From Auricularia sp. M13 (lineage: Eukaryota; Basidiomycota; Agaricomycetes; Auriculariales; Auriculariaceae), in the NCBI GenBank assembly GCA_037042915.1, contig CM073193.1, forward strand, positions 5,642,001 to 5,706,000: a stretch of 64,000 nt of DNA, read 5' to 3'. Of this stretch, positions 45,536-56,660 are shown piece after piece. The first letter of the stretch is position 1; every line of letters begins with the position of its first letter. The notes below the pieces were generated by a model. The model was not told the DNA's origin, made no database searches, and saw only the letters and a list, made by a program, of their open reading frames with translations. Position numbers and translations under genes: made by a program.

Positions 45536-45689
45536 ATCACGCTCTTCGCGGCGTGCTGCTTCCCACCCCTAGACTGGAACTATGTTGTGGCTCCAACTAC
45601 GCTGTCTTACAATTGCATATTTTCTACTCGAATACGCAAGAATGACCGGTCATGATTATCTAAGTCCAGGACGACCGATGGCTCAAGCA

Positions 45690-46332
45690 GCCTGAGACGC
45701 GCCTTCGCGCCGACAACCGGACACGCGACCGGTTCAAGGCTTTGCTCGCGGAATGTTCCATCCCCACGCTCTACGGCCTGAGTATTATCAGCACGACGAT
45801 GCACATCGCGTCGTCGCAACTGGCTCCGTTGTGCCCGCCGAAGTTCCGTATCCTGCAGCTGGTCCGTCGCACACTAATTCTCGTCCGGCCGACTTCCCCG
45901 CCAACTGGTTGCCAATTTCTTTTCAGCATTCCAACCCGCTCTCGCGCCGAGGCATGCTTCACGGGATATCATCAGAGCTACTACATGGTGAGCATGTACA
46001 TGTGTTGATTGTCGGCAATAAAATGAGCCTAAATGAAGTATTAGTTCACCGCGCGGCTTGAGCGCGATTCTGAATGCCAGGTTTGGGCAGAATCCTTGGT
46101 GGCACAATCGGAAATGCCTAGTACCAATGACAAGGAAAACCTCGAGGGCGAATCTCACGTCCCGTACAGCGCGACGTCCCCGCAGCACTCCCCACCTCTG
46201 CGGCCGTGGCTGACGTTTTCCACTTGCAGGTCTCCATGCTGTCCATCCATTCCAGCAGCTTTCGCGACCACCGTCGTTGAATGCTTCAAGAATCTCAGAA
46301 CCCACCATATTCTGACACCCGTCCGTCGCTGA
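45690..46332 (+). CDS. Probable multi-exon gene, unknown
   Basis: The exon MFHPHALRPEYYQHDDAHRV...ADFPANWLPISFQHSNPLSR ends at CTACATG|GTGAGC (45987). A later exon contains MPSTNDKENLEGESHVPYSA and TVVECFKNLRTHHILTPVRR-stop (46332). Composition and splice sites look real. The joining between them is uncertain and no domain is recognised. Confidence 0.4.
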
Positions 46333-46622
46333 TCTGCATTCTCTCACTGCGCATAACCCGGGGCACACAAACAACTGTGTGCTCCCCACATCGCTTCGGC
46401 TGCGCGGACGGTCCGCGCGCTCCTGCCGCCGCATCCCATACGCCGCCATCACCGTCCCGGCCCAATATTCGATGTACATACCACGATATTGTACACCGAG
46501 AAATTTATGTTACTCTTGTATCCGCGCCGGGATGTAGTCCAGGGAATTAACGCGCGCGGCGGGATTCCGTTCTCGTAATGATGACATCGGAGAGATGATA
46601 TCGGAGTATCCGCGGTGGCTGA

Positions 46623-47100
46623 TTGCTCGGCATTATCTGTGAGTTAATCCCGTTGCGTTTTCATGTTACTGACGGCTATAGCAGACCTCCAGTGTCAGCC
46701 ACTATATCAAGTCAACTACTGTTCAAAAAAACACCATTACAATTTGGTTGTCTTATTAAGACAGATGCGGAACAAGAAGAAACACCATGCAGCGATATCG
46801 ATACATCAAGACAGGATAGTGAGATGCGCCGTCCTCACGAACCGCGAGTCCTGACCAATTTCTTTGCAGAATACCCGAACACAGCGGCGCCGAGGAGTGC
46901 CGCGAAGGAAAACGCCGGATTTGCCCTCGATGAAAAGGACGACCAAGCTGTAGCAAAACAGAGCCGCCATCTCAAGCTTGCTCGCGTACATGGCAGGGCG
47001 TACTATCCCCACGCGCACGCACAGAGTGGCGAGCTGGGTCCCGATTATCTGCCGAAGGTGAGCATGCGGTCAAACAACTACCAGTGGACGCGAACCTCGA
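46623..47100 (+). CDS. Possible exon, unknown
   Basis: Coding-like frame EPRVLTNFFAEYPNTAAPRS...ENAGFALDEKDDQAVAKQSR...GELGPDYLPK, followed by GTGAGC at 47057. The start is unclear. Confidence 0.3.
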
Positions 47101-47700
47101 CCACCCGCTTAAGAAATGCAAGAATTGCAAGAATTTTTGCCCAATAACCAACAAAAGTGTCGACGCGTCGTCGTGGATTGCGTCCAAATCATCCCGAGCG
47201 ACGACACGGTGGTCAGCAGCGTCGTCGTTAGTCGTGGGCGACGCTGATTCGCGAGGTTGCTGATGCAGCGAACTCGAATTGGCAGCAGGTTTGGACGCGC
47301 GCGGAGAGCGACCCGACCCACAGAGCAACACGTCTGCAATATCCTGCTCGCCGGTTAGCGCGTCGGGCAGAGCGTCGTGATTGTCGACCGCGGCGTCAAG
47401 ACCATCTCCAAGGGTGTTGTAGCGTGAAGTTACGGCGATGGCGAGCGGGGTGAGCACCAAGCCACCGCCGGCGAGCTCGTCAATCGACTGCGCATGGTAG
47501 CGCGGCACATCGATTTAGCGCGGAGCAAGACGGGCGCGCGGTGGTGGTCGCGTAGCTGCGCAAGGAGTCCCAGTCCCACCAGAAACACGCGTGGTTTTCT
47601 AACCATGTCGAGCTCATCGCCATCAAAGAGCTCGACGCGCTCTCGGCGAGCTGAACGCAGTACGGCTGAAAAATTGGGTAGCGCGCGTGTAAAATCGGAA
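46972..47700 (-). CDS. Possible minus-strand gene, unknown
   Basis: Minus-strand frames read VELFDGDELDMVRKPRVFLV, then GLGLLAQLRDHHRAPVLL, and, after a frame change near 47490, SIDELAGGGLVLTPLAIAVT...DALTGEQDIADVLLCGSG. It overlaps plus-strand frames of similar quality, so the strand is not certain. Confidence 0.25.
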
Positions 47701-47936
47701 GCCCAGACCCTCAGATCTCGTTCACGTCGTCGGGCACGGCTCCCAGGGTCATGTACCGAATGAGCTGCTGCTGGCCAAGTCAGTGGCGCCTGTTTCGATT
47801 GCGAGCCAACGAGTAACCACTGCGTGCAGCGCGAGTCAGATGAGCAGCGGCTGGTGGTACAAATCAGCTACCAGATCATCTAGGGGCAGACGAGGCTCTC
47901 GCACGATTACGACCAGACAAATGTAAGTGCGTTTCC

Positions 47937-48428
47937 GTGTTTCTGACGAATAGGCGGCTGACTACCTTTCCTGTGGCCAGCAGCTTAGAAATTGCGTCAG
48001 GTGGCGCCATGGGCAATGAGCAATGCACGGACACTTTTGGCAGCCTGAGCATGGGTATGCTCGTCGTCTACACCTTCGCCGTCGTCCTCGCAATTACTGA
48101 CATTAGATACGGCGCTCAGAGTTCAGCTTCGTTTGCCGCGGGAGGCGCAAAAAAACGATTCTCAGCGGGACGACATCGATTGAAACAGGGCGGCCTTCTT
48201 CACAGGATAAGAGCGTGGCGTAGCTGGCAGCTATCTACGTTTGCGACGCTGTTCCAGGCTACGGGCGGCCCGGGCGATGACGAAGATGCCAGCGCTTCCG
48301 ATGAGTCTCACACTGCAGACGTCGCACTCGCTCTCCCCGGCTCTTTCGTGAACGACGACAGGTACAACAGGCCCGAACAATTCAAACAGGTCCTTTGTCT
48401 CGAGCACTGCTCGAGGAAGAGATGCTGA
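47937..48428 (+). CDS. Possible small membrane protein
   Basis: The open frame includes MGMLVVYTFAVVLAITDIRY, one likely membrane helix, and an acidic part GDDEDASASDESHTADVALA. It is 163 codons in the longest reading. No family is recognised and the opposite strand is also open. Confidence 0.25.
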   Translation: MFLTNRRLTTFPVASSLEIASGGAMGNEQCTDTFGSLSMGMLVVYTFAVVLAITDIRYGAQSSASFAAGGAKKRFSAGRHRLKQGGLLHRIRAWRSWQLSTFATLFQATGGPGDDEDASASDESHTADVALALPGSFVNDDRYNRPEQFKQVLCLEHCSRKRC

Positions 48429-48902
48429 GGTCCCTGCGGTTTTTCCGCTTCTCCGCGGACTCGTGGTTGAAGCGCCGGGGAACACGCCGGGAAAGCCCGC
48501 CTACTGCGGGCGGTGCGTGAATCAACTCAGCTTTTTTTCTAAATTATGAAAAGCAAATAATATCAATTCAATGGGCTGCTGTGCAGCGCGAAGGATCGAT
48601 ATTCCCGTTGGTTTACCCCCGCCGCTATCGAGCTCGCATCCGGGACGTGTGATGATAGTAAGTTCCAACCTGAGTGTCACGGTATGCGGATTAGCTGACG
48701 GTCGTGTATACAGTGGATGTTCATATATGACAATTCATTTTCCGGGTAGTAATACAAGACATATCAAGCATCATTGCGAGGATTACGTGAGTCAAGAAAG
48801 CAGGTCAATGCATGGCAGCTGGACACAGCACGATCAAGAAAAAGGGCGTATGGCTACAACAAGAAATGATTACTGAATAGTAACCATGAGCTCACGAGAT
48901 TC

Positions 48903-50156
48903 TCAGACAGGACTCGCAGCGGCGCGGGAGCGGACAGCATCTACGCAGGCTTTAGCTGCGAAGTAGCCGAGAATCCCAACAATAATGCCCGCAGTGCGAG
49001 CGACATTGTTGATCGCAGCCTGGTGCCCCGGATACACGGCGTTGAGTAAGGCGGCACCCGCAAAGATGGTGAGCACGAGGGAAAGTAAGACGACCGTCGC
49101 CACGCAGTACGGTGGAAACGCAAGTCGATCGCCACGCAGGACGATCCAGAACCACCAGAGAACAAGACAAATCGCCTGATAATGGTGAGTGCAATACGAA
49201 TCTATTGGCCAAACTGAAACATACCTGCAGTTGTCCAGTACCGGCTGGGACATTGAAGTCCTGTGGGTCCGCACCCGCGTCGGCCTCGGCGACGGTGAGC
49301 AAATATAATAATTAGAAAAGAGAGGCCCATAGCTTACCAGCTGCATCGGCTGAACAGTTATAACGACGTCGCCGTGAGCGCCATGGTTGGCGCGAGACCC
49401 CTCGTCGGCGCCCATGTCGTCCTCGGCGCCAGTGTCGGCGTCGGCGCGCGCATCCTCGGCGCGAGTGTAGTCCTCGGCGCCAGTGTCGTCCTCGGAACGA
49501 GCGACGGCGTCGTCGAGAGCGCCATCCTGGATGCCAGGGCCATCGTCGCCGCGAGCGCCATCCTGGATGCCAGGGCCATCGTCGCCGCGAGCGCCATCCT
49601 GGACGCCAGCGACGTCAACGCCAGCGTCGTCGTCGACGCGAGGCCCCTCCTCAGCGCTCGTAACGTCGTCGACGCTCGGGACGTCGTCGACGCCAGCGCC
49701 ATCATCGACGCGAGACCCGTCCTCGGGGCTCGTGACGTCGTCGACGCGAACGTCCTCGTCGGCACGAGATCCGTCCTCGGCGTTGGACCCGTCCTCGGCG
49801 CGGGTGACGTCGTCAACGTTCGCGTCGTTGTCCACGCGAGCGCCGTCCTCAGCGCTGGTGGTGTCGTCGACGAGAGCGCCGTCCTCAGCGCGAGCGCCGT
49901 CGTCGACGCCAGCACCATTTTTGACAGACCCACTGACGTCGTTGGCGTCGTCGCGGGCGTTGTCGTTGACGCGGGACTTGTGGCCGATGCTGGGGTCTAG
50001 GTGCTTGACGCGCGCGCCTCCGCCGCAGGACCTCCCCTTGTTCCGAGAGTCCGCGTCGACGTGAGCGCCATGTGCAGCGCGGCATCTCTTGCTTATGCTA
50101 GCGCCATCGACAGAGGAGGGGCCCACGGGCGCGCAGGACGAGTCGTTGACGGGCAT
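48903..50156 (-). CDS. Acidic-repeat protein with C-terminal membrane helices, 375 aa
   Basis: Three exons in phase 0: 50156-49338 (273 codons), 49260-49225 (12 codons, DFNVPAGTGQLQ) and 49175-48903 (90 codons plus stop), with introns of 77 and 49 nt. Residues ~90-250 are a long degenerate array built on D-D-G-A-R/V-x-D, with many EDG and VDD units. It includes a 36-bp near-perfect DNA repeat at 49530-49615. The C-terminal exon has about three hydrophobic segments (AICLVLWWFWIVL; VATVVLLSLVLTIFAGAALL; TAGIIVGILGYFAAKACV) and ends RAAASPV. The inferred topology is a large acidic domain on one side of a membrane. Start MPVNDSSCAPVGPSS. No family is recognised. Confidence 0.7.
   Translation of the reverse strand: MPVNDSSCAPVGPSSVDGASISKRCRAAHGAHVDADSRNKGRSCGGGARVKHLDPSIGHKSRVNDNARDDANDVSGSVKNGAGVDDGARAEDGALVDDTTSAEDGARVDNDANVDDVTRAEDGSNAEDGSRADEDVRVDDVTSPEDGSRVDDGAGVDDVPSVDDVTSAEEGPRVDDDAGVDVAGVQDGARGDDGPGIQDGARGDDGPGIQDGALDDAVARSEDDTGAEDYTRAEDARADADTGAEDDMGADEGSRANHGAHGDVVITVQPMQLVSYGPLFSNYYICSPSPRPTRVRTHRTSMSQPVLDNCRYVSVWPIDSYCTHHYQAICLVLWWFWIVLRGDRLAFPPYCVATVVLLSLVLTIFAGAALLNAVYPGHQAAINNVARTAGIIVGILGYFAAKACVDAVRSRAAASPV
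49530..49615. repeat. 36-bp tandem repeat in the acidic-repeat gene
   Basis: Two full copies and part of a third of a unit containing GCGAGCGCCATCCTGGATGC and GGGCCATCGTCGCC. It encodes repeated QDGA-R-GDDGPGI. Confidence 0.9.
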
Positions 50157-50837
50157 CGCGTAAGAAGTAAAGAAACAAGAGTGAGCTGTCACTCTTGTAA
50201 CTCAGCTCATGGCTTTTTGGAGCATTTCCATTGAATTAATGCGTCTCTATCTTGTTTATCTGACTTATCAGCTTGCAAATTGAAGATTTTTCGAAGGAAT
50301 AGGCACACGACTCGGCGCGATCTGTGTTGATCGCGCCGAGATCACGGCGCACGGGCGGAGTCGGCGGTGCATTGCCACAATCTTTGCACTTGCACGACGT
50401 CCGCACGCGCCCTCGACAGGCGCACCCTCCACGCGCTCTCGGCGCGCCCTCCCACGACGATTTTTGCGCACGCCATCATCGCGTTAACGTCCTGCTCGAC
50501 GGCGAGCTCACCGGCAACGCCTGCTCGAGCGTGACGACGCGCAGCTGGGACGGTGCTCTTCCTGAGCTACGGCGACCGCAACGCCCTTGCCCACGGTTTC
50601 CGCCGCCCGTCGTCCGTCTGTGACGACGACGCCGCGGGCAGCAGCGAGGACGCCCTGCTGAGGGCGGACGGCGCTGGCGCGCCGCCGCCCGCGTGCAAGA
50701 AGAAGAGAACGGTGGCGGTGCGCGATTTGCCGTTTTGCACTTTGGACTTGACGTCAACGCGACTCCTGCCTGGTCTGCTTTCTTCCGCATCCCAGCCTCC
50801 TCCTTCCTCCACTCCCTCCATCCTCCCTTCATCCCAA

Positions 50838-51190
50838 CGGCCCCCAACGGAGTTGCTCACGCCGCTGCACTGCCTCCTGGCCACTTCCTCTCCACGTCCG
50901 AGTCTGTCGGCGAGGGCCACCCTGGTGCGCTTGGACCGCTTTTCGGCCGGCGTCTCGTCACGGACTGACCTCGTACGACAGAAAAAATTTGCGACCAGGT
51001 CTCCGATGCTATCGTGAGTCTGCAGGCGCTTGAACGTCTACAATAGCACTGAATTCATTTTTTAAATCTTTAGCTCGATGCCTGCCTGCAACAAGACCCG
51101 AGCTCGAAGGTCGCGTGCTCGACGAGCGGACACTGGCAGGATTCGCAGCCGCTACTAGCCAGTGCATCGGGGGAGTCGTGCTCTTGTTGA
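50838..51190 (+). pseudogene. 5' fragment of S-adenosylmethionine synthetase
   Basis: The enzyme makes SAM from ATP and methionine. Exon 1 (to 50924) reads GHFLSTSESVGEGHP. A 57-nt intron leads to 50982-51013, EKICDQVSDAI, and a 60-nt intron to 51074 onward, LDACLQQDPSSKVAC. Both splice junctions keep the frame, so the family's N-terminal block (F-TSESV-EGHPDKI-DQ-SDA-LDA-L--DP-SKVA-E) is restored, with Glu for Asp in GHPDK. After VAC the homology ends and a stop follows at about 51190. No ATG precedes it in frame nearby. About 60 of ~390 residues remain. Confidence 0.8.
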
Positions 51191-52680
51191 ATCGGTGAAT
51201 TGACCCGCTACTGATTTATGCACAGTCTCAAGATCTCAATGCTCGGAAACTTGAGGGAGTGAAAACCAGGGCGAAGCGAGGAAATGGGACAGAGTTAATC
51301 CCACCAGACAAGGCTTCAGGGCGGTACGGACGCAACGTCAGAACTACACAATTTGCGATTGTTCCTTGACGCATCTTAACGATGGATGCTTCACCGCGCG
51401 GTGGGGACGTACATCTCAGATACAGCAGAGCCGGAACACCGCTCTGCGCCGTCTCGCAAAATTCAGCGAGATGGACTGCAGGCGGATGTCAGAAAAAAGC
51501 AACAACGAGATGACGCGGGCGTACCATGTCCACGACGGCAGGGAGAGCACAAGCTGTTCAGCAGCAGTGCTGCTGATCACGCAGGCTGGGCCAAATCAGT
51601 GGGCGCGCTCCGCGCGGTGCGCTTCCCAGAAAAAAGTCGGTCGTGCAGCAAATTTTGATGGGAAAACGCATTTTTTGATGGGAAAGTGCAACGCTGCACC
51701 CTAGCAGGATGCTCGCAGGGCACACGTGAATGACCGCGGCAGCTGAAGCTGCTGCATCGCGCCGAAACACCGCGAAATGAGTGGGCGTGCACGTCATGCG
51801 CACCAGACCTGGTAGAATGATGTGGGAATAACGAGAAAATCCGTTCAACGAGGGCGGCGGGTGTGCAGGGAAGGGACGAGTGGATGGGGTGGACACCAGC
51901 ACCAAGGAGACGGAACTCACTATTCAAGAATGCATTTCCAAGCTTGATTGGACATGCAGAATGGGCTGGGTACTGCGGCACAGTAGAGCGTGCGGCCGCG
52001 CTGCGAGTGTACGCCCGTCCCGTCAGATGTCGCGCTGCGAGTCCGAGGAGGTCACGAAAAACTCACCTGATATTGGCCTTCTCCAACGCCGTCGCCAACT
52101 GTGCAATAAGAGTGCATAGACGAGGGCAGCATATCTTCGCCGTGAGCGAAGGAACGGTCGATGAATCGGGGATGGTGGGGGTTGGGAGCAGAGATGCGGA
52201 AACAGCCGGCATGCGAACGCTGTCGGGATCGGACGTCCAGCGTGGACCGCAGCATCGACTCCCACCTGTGTCTGGCAGCACGGCAGCATGGCGGACAACT
52301 TGACTGAGGAGACGGACAGGGCGTTGGGGATTTTTATGCGGTTGGCAAGGCGCGAACGGAGATGAAATGAGTAAACTTTGTCATGTCATGTGATCTTTGC
52401 CGCGACCGGCGGGTGTGCCCCGACTTCGTTGCCAAATCTATTGCTGCATATTGCACGTTGCACCGCAGTTTGATCGTCCCGGCGCGCGCGCCGCGCTGCC
52501 CCGCGGGAAAGAGGGAGGCGAGGGACGCGTCGGGCGGCGAGGTATCGTCGTCGCGAGCGGGCCCGGCGGTCTCGGCGCCGACGCGTCGCCCTTCCCACGG
52601 TACATCTCGTACGATAGTGCACCTGTCAGCCTCCGCAGCCGTCTGCCGGAGAAGATGTCGCCGGCGCGATGTTCTGCGAG
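51191..52680. other. No convincing gene
   Basis: Short overlapping frames only. A doubled TTTTTGATGGGAAA at 51655-51685 is the only regular feature. Confidence 0.35.
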
Positions 52681-52683
52681 GGT

Positions 52684-53278
52684 ATAAAGGTCGGTGCGGA
52701 AGCGGGTCAGACTCGCCATCGGCCTTTCTCTCCCTTCCCTCGTCCTCTCCTCCCGCTCACGGCTCTGCACCGGCTCTCGCAAGCCTGCGCAACACTGCTC
52801 GTTGCCACCTTCGAGCTGTGCACGATGCTGCTCGCCGGCGAACGACCGCGATGCGACGTTGCGTTCGCTCGCAACGACGTTCGACATCGACCCGTCGCGT
52901 TTCCACAATCGTCGGCGCAGGCTGGTGGATCAACGAGGTACGTTAATTAACTGTCTTATCTCCGTGTATACATCTGATACATCATCATCTCTTGGAATCC
53001 ATTCAGGAATCCGTAAACTGGCGTGCAAGACATCCTATCGCAAGACCCGCGTTCAACGTCTAATCCATCTCCTCGCGGTTTTGGCTGCATATGCGTATGT
53101 ACTGTGTTTATGACGCTGCCCTATACAATACTGACGTACTGTCACACCGCAGACGCCGTCCAGCGCGCGCCGTACGCTGCACAACGCGATGAACATTCGA
53201 TCGACACACAAGTGCGTTTTTCAGTTTTCTTCATATCGTCGTTATCCCCGCAGCTAATCAATATTTGCATTCAATAGA
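52684..53278 (+). CDS. Possible TATA-driven gene start, unknown
   Basis: GGTATAAAGG (52682-52691) is followed by a pyrimidine-rich stretch and a coding-like exon. One frame contains RDATLRSLATTFDIDPSRFH-NRRRRL up to a good donor AG|GTACGT (52938). That frame has no ATG; ATG 52823 opens another frame (MLLAGERPRCDVAF). Weak call. Confidence 0.25.
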
Positions 53279-53279
53279 C

Positions 53280-55950
53280 TCATACACTGCCTTCGCGCCG
53301 CGCCGCGCGAAGAGCCTCGGTTCGGAGGAGGTGCAAGTGCATGTGTATTGGCAAACTACGGAAAAGGTACGTACACAGTCCCTGCTTCATCCCCCACGCC
53401 CCGCAACACCCGCACGTCGTTACTGCACCCCATGCGCACCTCCCGCGCCCACAATCTCGGCCGGAACACGCTTTTGGCGTTGCTGCGTGTCCGAGTCGGT
53501 TCGGTCGCCTGACGGGCAAACCGACCGCACCGCGTCACGGCGCGTGTCCTGCCAATCGCGCAGGACACCGCGAGTACGACGCGCGCAGGCTAACGCGGCC
53601 CAGACGTCTGCGCGACGCTGTGAGCCGAGTCGGCCAGCGTGCAGAACCAGCGGAGGGCGTACCTCGCGTTCCGAGCGCACGTCGCGTTCCGCGCGGCCGT
53701 GGGTGGTTGAAGCGAGTGTCCTGAGCGCGAAAATGAGCGTGGAATAGCGCGATGGCGAGAATTCCGTCGGTGACGCCGACTGGTCGTCCGCGCGTACAAA
53801 CCGACTCGCCGCGTTTTACGCCGATTCGGGGCAGCTTCTGCGCGCAGGGGACGGCAGTGTGACGGTTCGCGTGGCGAGTGCAGGGTGGCGCCCGTGACGT
53901 TCTCGAGTCCGTCTACCGCTGTGCAGACCGACCGACTCGGCGCACCTTGAATCGATCTCGGGCGCGCTATCGCGGTCGAGGGTGATTGACTCGATGTCAT
54001 GCATCGGGAATATGAGTGCAAAATCGCGCGAATAATGAGCTTACCGTCGGTGAAGCCGACGCGTGCTCACCGAGGTGGACTCCGAGTCGGCGTGCCTCGA
54101 ATCGCATTCAGGCACGAAGCCGAGCTCGCGAGTGAGTGGACCAAGGTCCTGCACAATGAATGTGAGCGCCGAATCGCGTGAAATGAAATCTGGCGTCGGC
54201 GGTGTGCAGCGGAGTGCCCGAGCTCACACACCGAGTCAGCAGCGTCCACATCAGCCCGGAGCTTTCAACGCTTGCGGGGGTGTTGGATTAGAGTATAAAA
54301 TTCCTATCCGTGCGATCGAATGCACGGATTTATCGCGTTTGCGCGGATCGTGGGGGCGCTGGCACTGGAGAGGGATCGGACGTCCACGAAATGCTGCCAA
54401 TCGCGCAGCGTATCTTGCGAGCGCTGTATGACGGGCCTGGGGATGTACTGTATACGCAAACGTCCACTCCAGCCCACGTCTGCTCGGAGCTGAGCTGGAG
54501 TTGGGCCGATCGCGACTTGGTCGTCCGAGGTTGACATCCGGGACCAGCGCACTCGCGTAGCGACTTGCGCACGCGATTTGAAGGTCGGGGTAACGTCCTA
54601 TGCCCTCTGGCATCACGCAGCGGTCGCCGTTTAGCGCGGCGAGGGGCTCTTGTCGCGATCGTGAGTGATGCGTCCCAAGGCCGACAATAGCTACAGGACG
54701 TGTCAGGCTTCGTGCTTGCACGATTGGAAGGGCGGATCTCTATCATACGCACCTCGCCCCGGACACACGGAGACTTTTGGAACGTACCATTCGGTGCGCT
54801 TCGTCAAGCTGAGTCAGACGCGGGCGTTTGGCGGGACTTGGAGTCCACCGTCGAGACTGACTTTGACGGCGATGGACGACATGCGGAGAGCAGAAGAAAG
54901 GGCCGTACTCGGTACCAGAGAGCGTTAGGAGGAGACGGGAGACGGGGTGGATAATTATAAGTCGGCAGACGCAAGTCCGCAAGGGAAACGTGAGGTAATT
55001 ATGAGTAAATCTTGACTCTTTACCCATTGACAAGAAAATTGTACTCATCGGTAGCGCAGAACGAGGCTCATCCAAGCGGGCCAAATTTGCGGCGGTTCGA
55101 AGTGGTGAACAACGGTGAGAGCCAGGTCGAGATCGGCCCTCTCCGGTCGCGATCGCGCTGACGAGCGCACTTTGCAGCTTCTATTCGCGAGCAATCGACA
55201 GCGCACGTTGACGCGAACCTACGAGCGTGCGGGAAAGCTTGGCTCGCGGGGATGATCATGAGTGGTGGACTCGGACGAGAAGAGCGCAGTGCGCGTGGTC
55301 GAGGTGATCCGCGCGAAGGACAAGGTCGGCTTCGAGGCGAGAGACGCGGACTCAGTTCTGTAAGCCGGGCTGGCGAGCACGCGCGGCAGCACAGCGTGAA
55401 CGAGTCGGTGCCGAATTTTGCGAAACCAGAACGACCGACTTTTCCGCTGGCCCGTCAAGTTAGAACTTGGTATGTCTCGGAGATGCTACATTTTTTTCTC
55501 TTACACGCAAAATAGACTTTTTCTGGCTGAAAATATAGGTTTTTTCCCTGTCTCGCATTATGGACCAATTTCCCTCGGCCGCTAAACTTCGACTTTTCCG
55601 AAGCAGATTAAACTACAAATATCCCGAAGCGGCACATCTGACATCTTCCTGTGCTCGCAAATGCCGAGGTTTTCCCGGTCGGAAAAGTTAGTCTATCCCA
55701 CTAGCAACAAGAATTGGACTTTCCCTCGTACTATAAATCAAGATTTCTGGGGCGTCGGGAAAGATAACATTGTACTTTTCGCAATAATGTGCATATTGAT
55801 GCTTCCGCTATAACTGATCTATTCCTCGTCGGACTTGTGTTCAAGTTCCGAAACACGTGAAATCCGGCCTTTTGCCAATTTGGATAATCACAGTATCCCA
55901 TAAATTGCGGATTTCTGACTGTTGATAACCGTAATACTCAAAATTTCTCC
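53280..55950. other. Mostly non-coding; GC-rich, then AT-rich
   Basis: 53.3-55.4 kb is GC-rich with repeated CGACTCGG/CCGAGTCGG words and short frames in all phases. 55.4-55.95 kb becomes AT-rich, with many TTTTCC/GGAAAA words and no open frame. I see no supported gene. Confidence 0.35.
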
Positions 55951-55956
55951 ATTACT

Positions 55957-56622
55957 GTGCAAGGCAATTGTGTCCGCCACTCGCAAAATCCTAAATCAAA
56001 CTTTTACCAGGTTGGCAAAAAGTGTCCTCTTCCCGAGGTCTCGGAAAATTCAAGATCCGCCGCTGTGTCGGGCATGGTGTCTGGCGCTGTTCCTGTGTCT
56101 ACCTCGAGCAGCTTAGGCCACCACAGCCACGGCCATCTCGCTCCTGGCCAGCTCTGCACAGGCGTGATTACGATTCAGAGGGCGTTATATAACCTCGTGC
56201 TGTCAACCGCAAACAACCGCAACATAAAGCTCTCCACACTGCCCCCAGCTTGGGAGCCGCTGGCGGCTACCAATCTAAGGCCCTGCGTCTTCCTCCAGTG
56301 GACTTTACAGGGCATCCACGTACTCGCCCTTTCGACGTTCCAGGGACATGAACCGGAGACTTGGAACACATTTCTGCGGCAGATCGTCGTCCCCATTGGC
56401 GACAGCAGCACGATTCGGCCGATATTCCACGATCGTATTGGCTTTTCAGACCGAACCTGCTTGGACACACCACGCGGGACATCCCACGTACATTTTCCCG
56501 GAGATGGTTCTTCCCCTGGGCACACCATGGAATGCATGGCATTGCGAACAACGTCAGACCCGTCAGAAAGAATAAAATGGTACCTATCCTGTAATGCAAT
56601 CCAACGATCAAGTAAACCCTAG
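55957..56622 (+). CDS. Open frame of 221 codons, unknown
   Basis: The continuous frame from 55957 includes VITIQRALYNLVLSTANNRN, PPAWEPLAATNLRPCVFLQW, ALSTFQGHEPETWNTFLRQI and DRIGFSDRTCLDTPRGTSHV. It has no intron and is reasonably protein-like. It starts inside an AT-rich region and the opposite strand is also partly open. Unknown. Confidence 0.35.
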   Translation: MQGNCVRHSQNPKSNFYQVGKKCPLPEVSENSRSAAVSGMVSGAVPVSTSSSLGHHSHGHLAPGQLCTGVITIQRALYNLVLSTANNRNIKLSTLPPAWEPLAATNLRPCVFLQWTLQGIHVLALSTFQGHEPETWNTFLRQIVVPIGDSSTIRPIFHDRIGFSDRTCLDTPRGTSHVHFPGDGSSPGHTMECMALRTTSDPSERIKWYLSCNAIQRSSKP

Positions 56623-56660
56623 AACATACTGAAGATTATACGAATGTAGTTGTCATAGTC

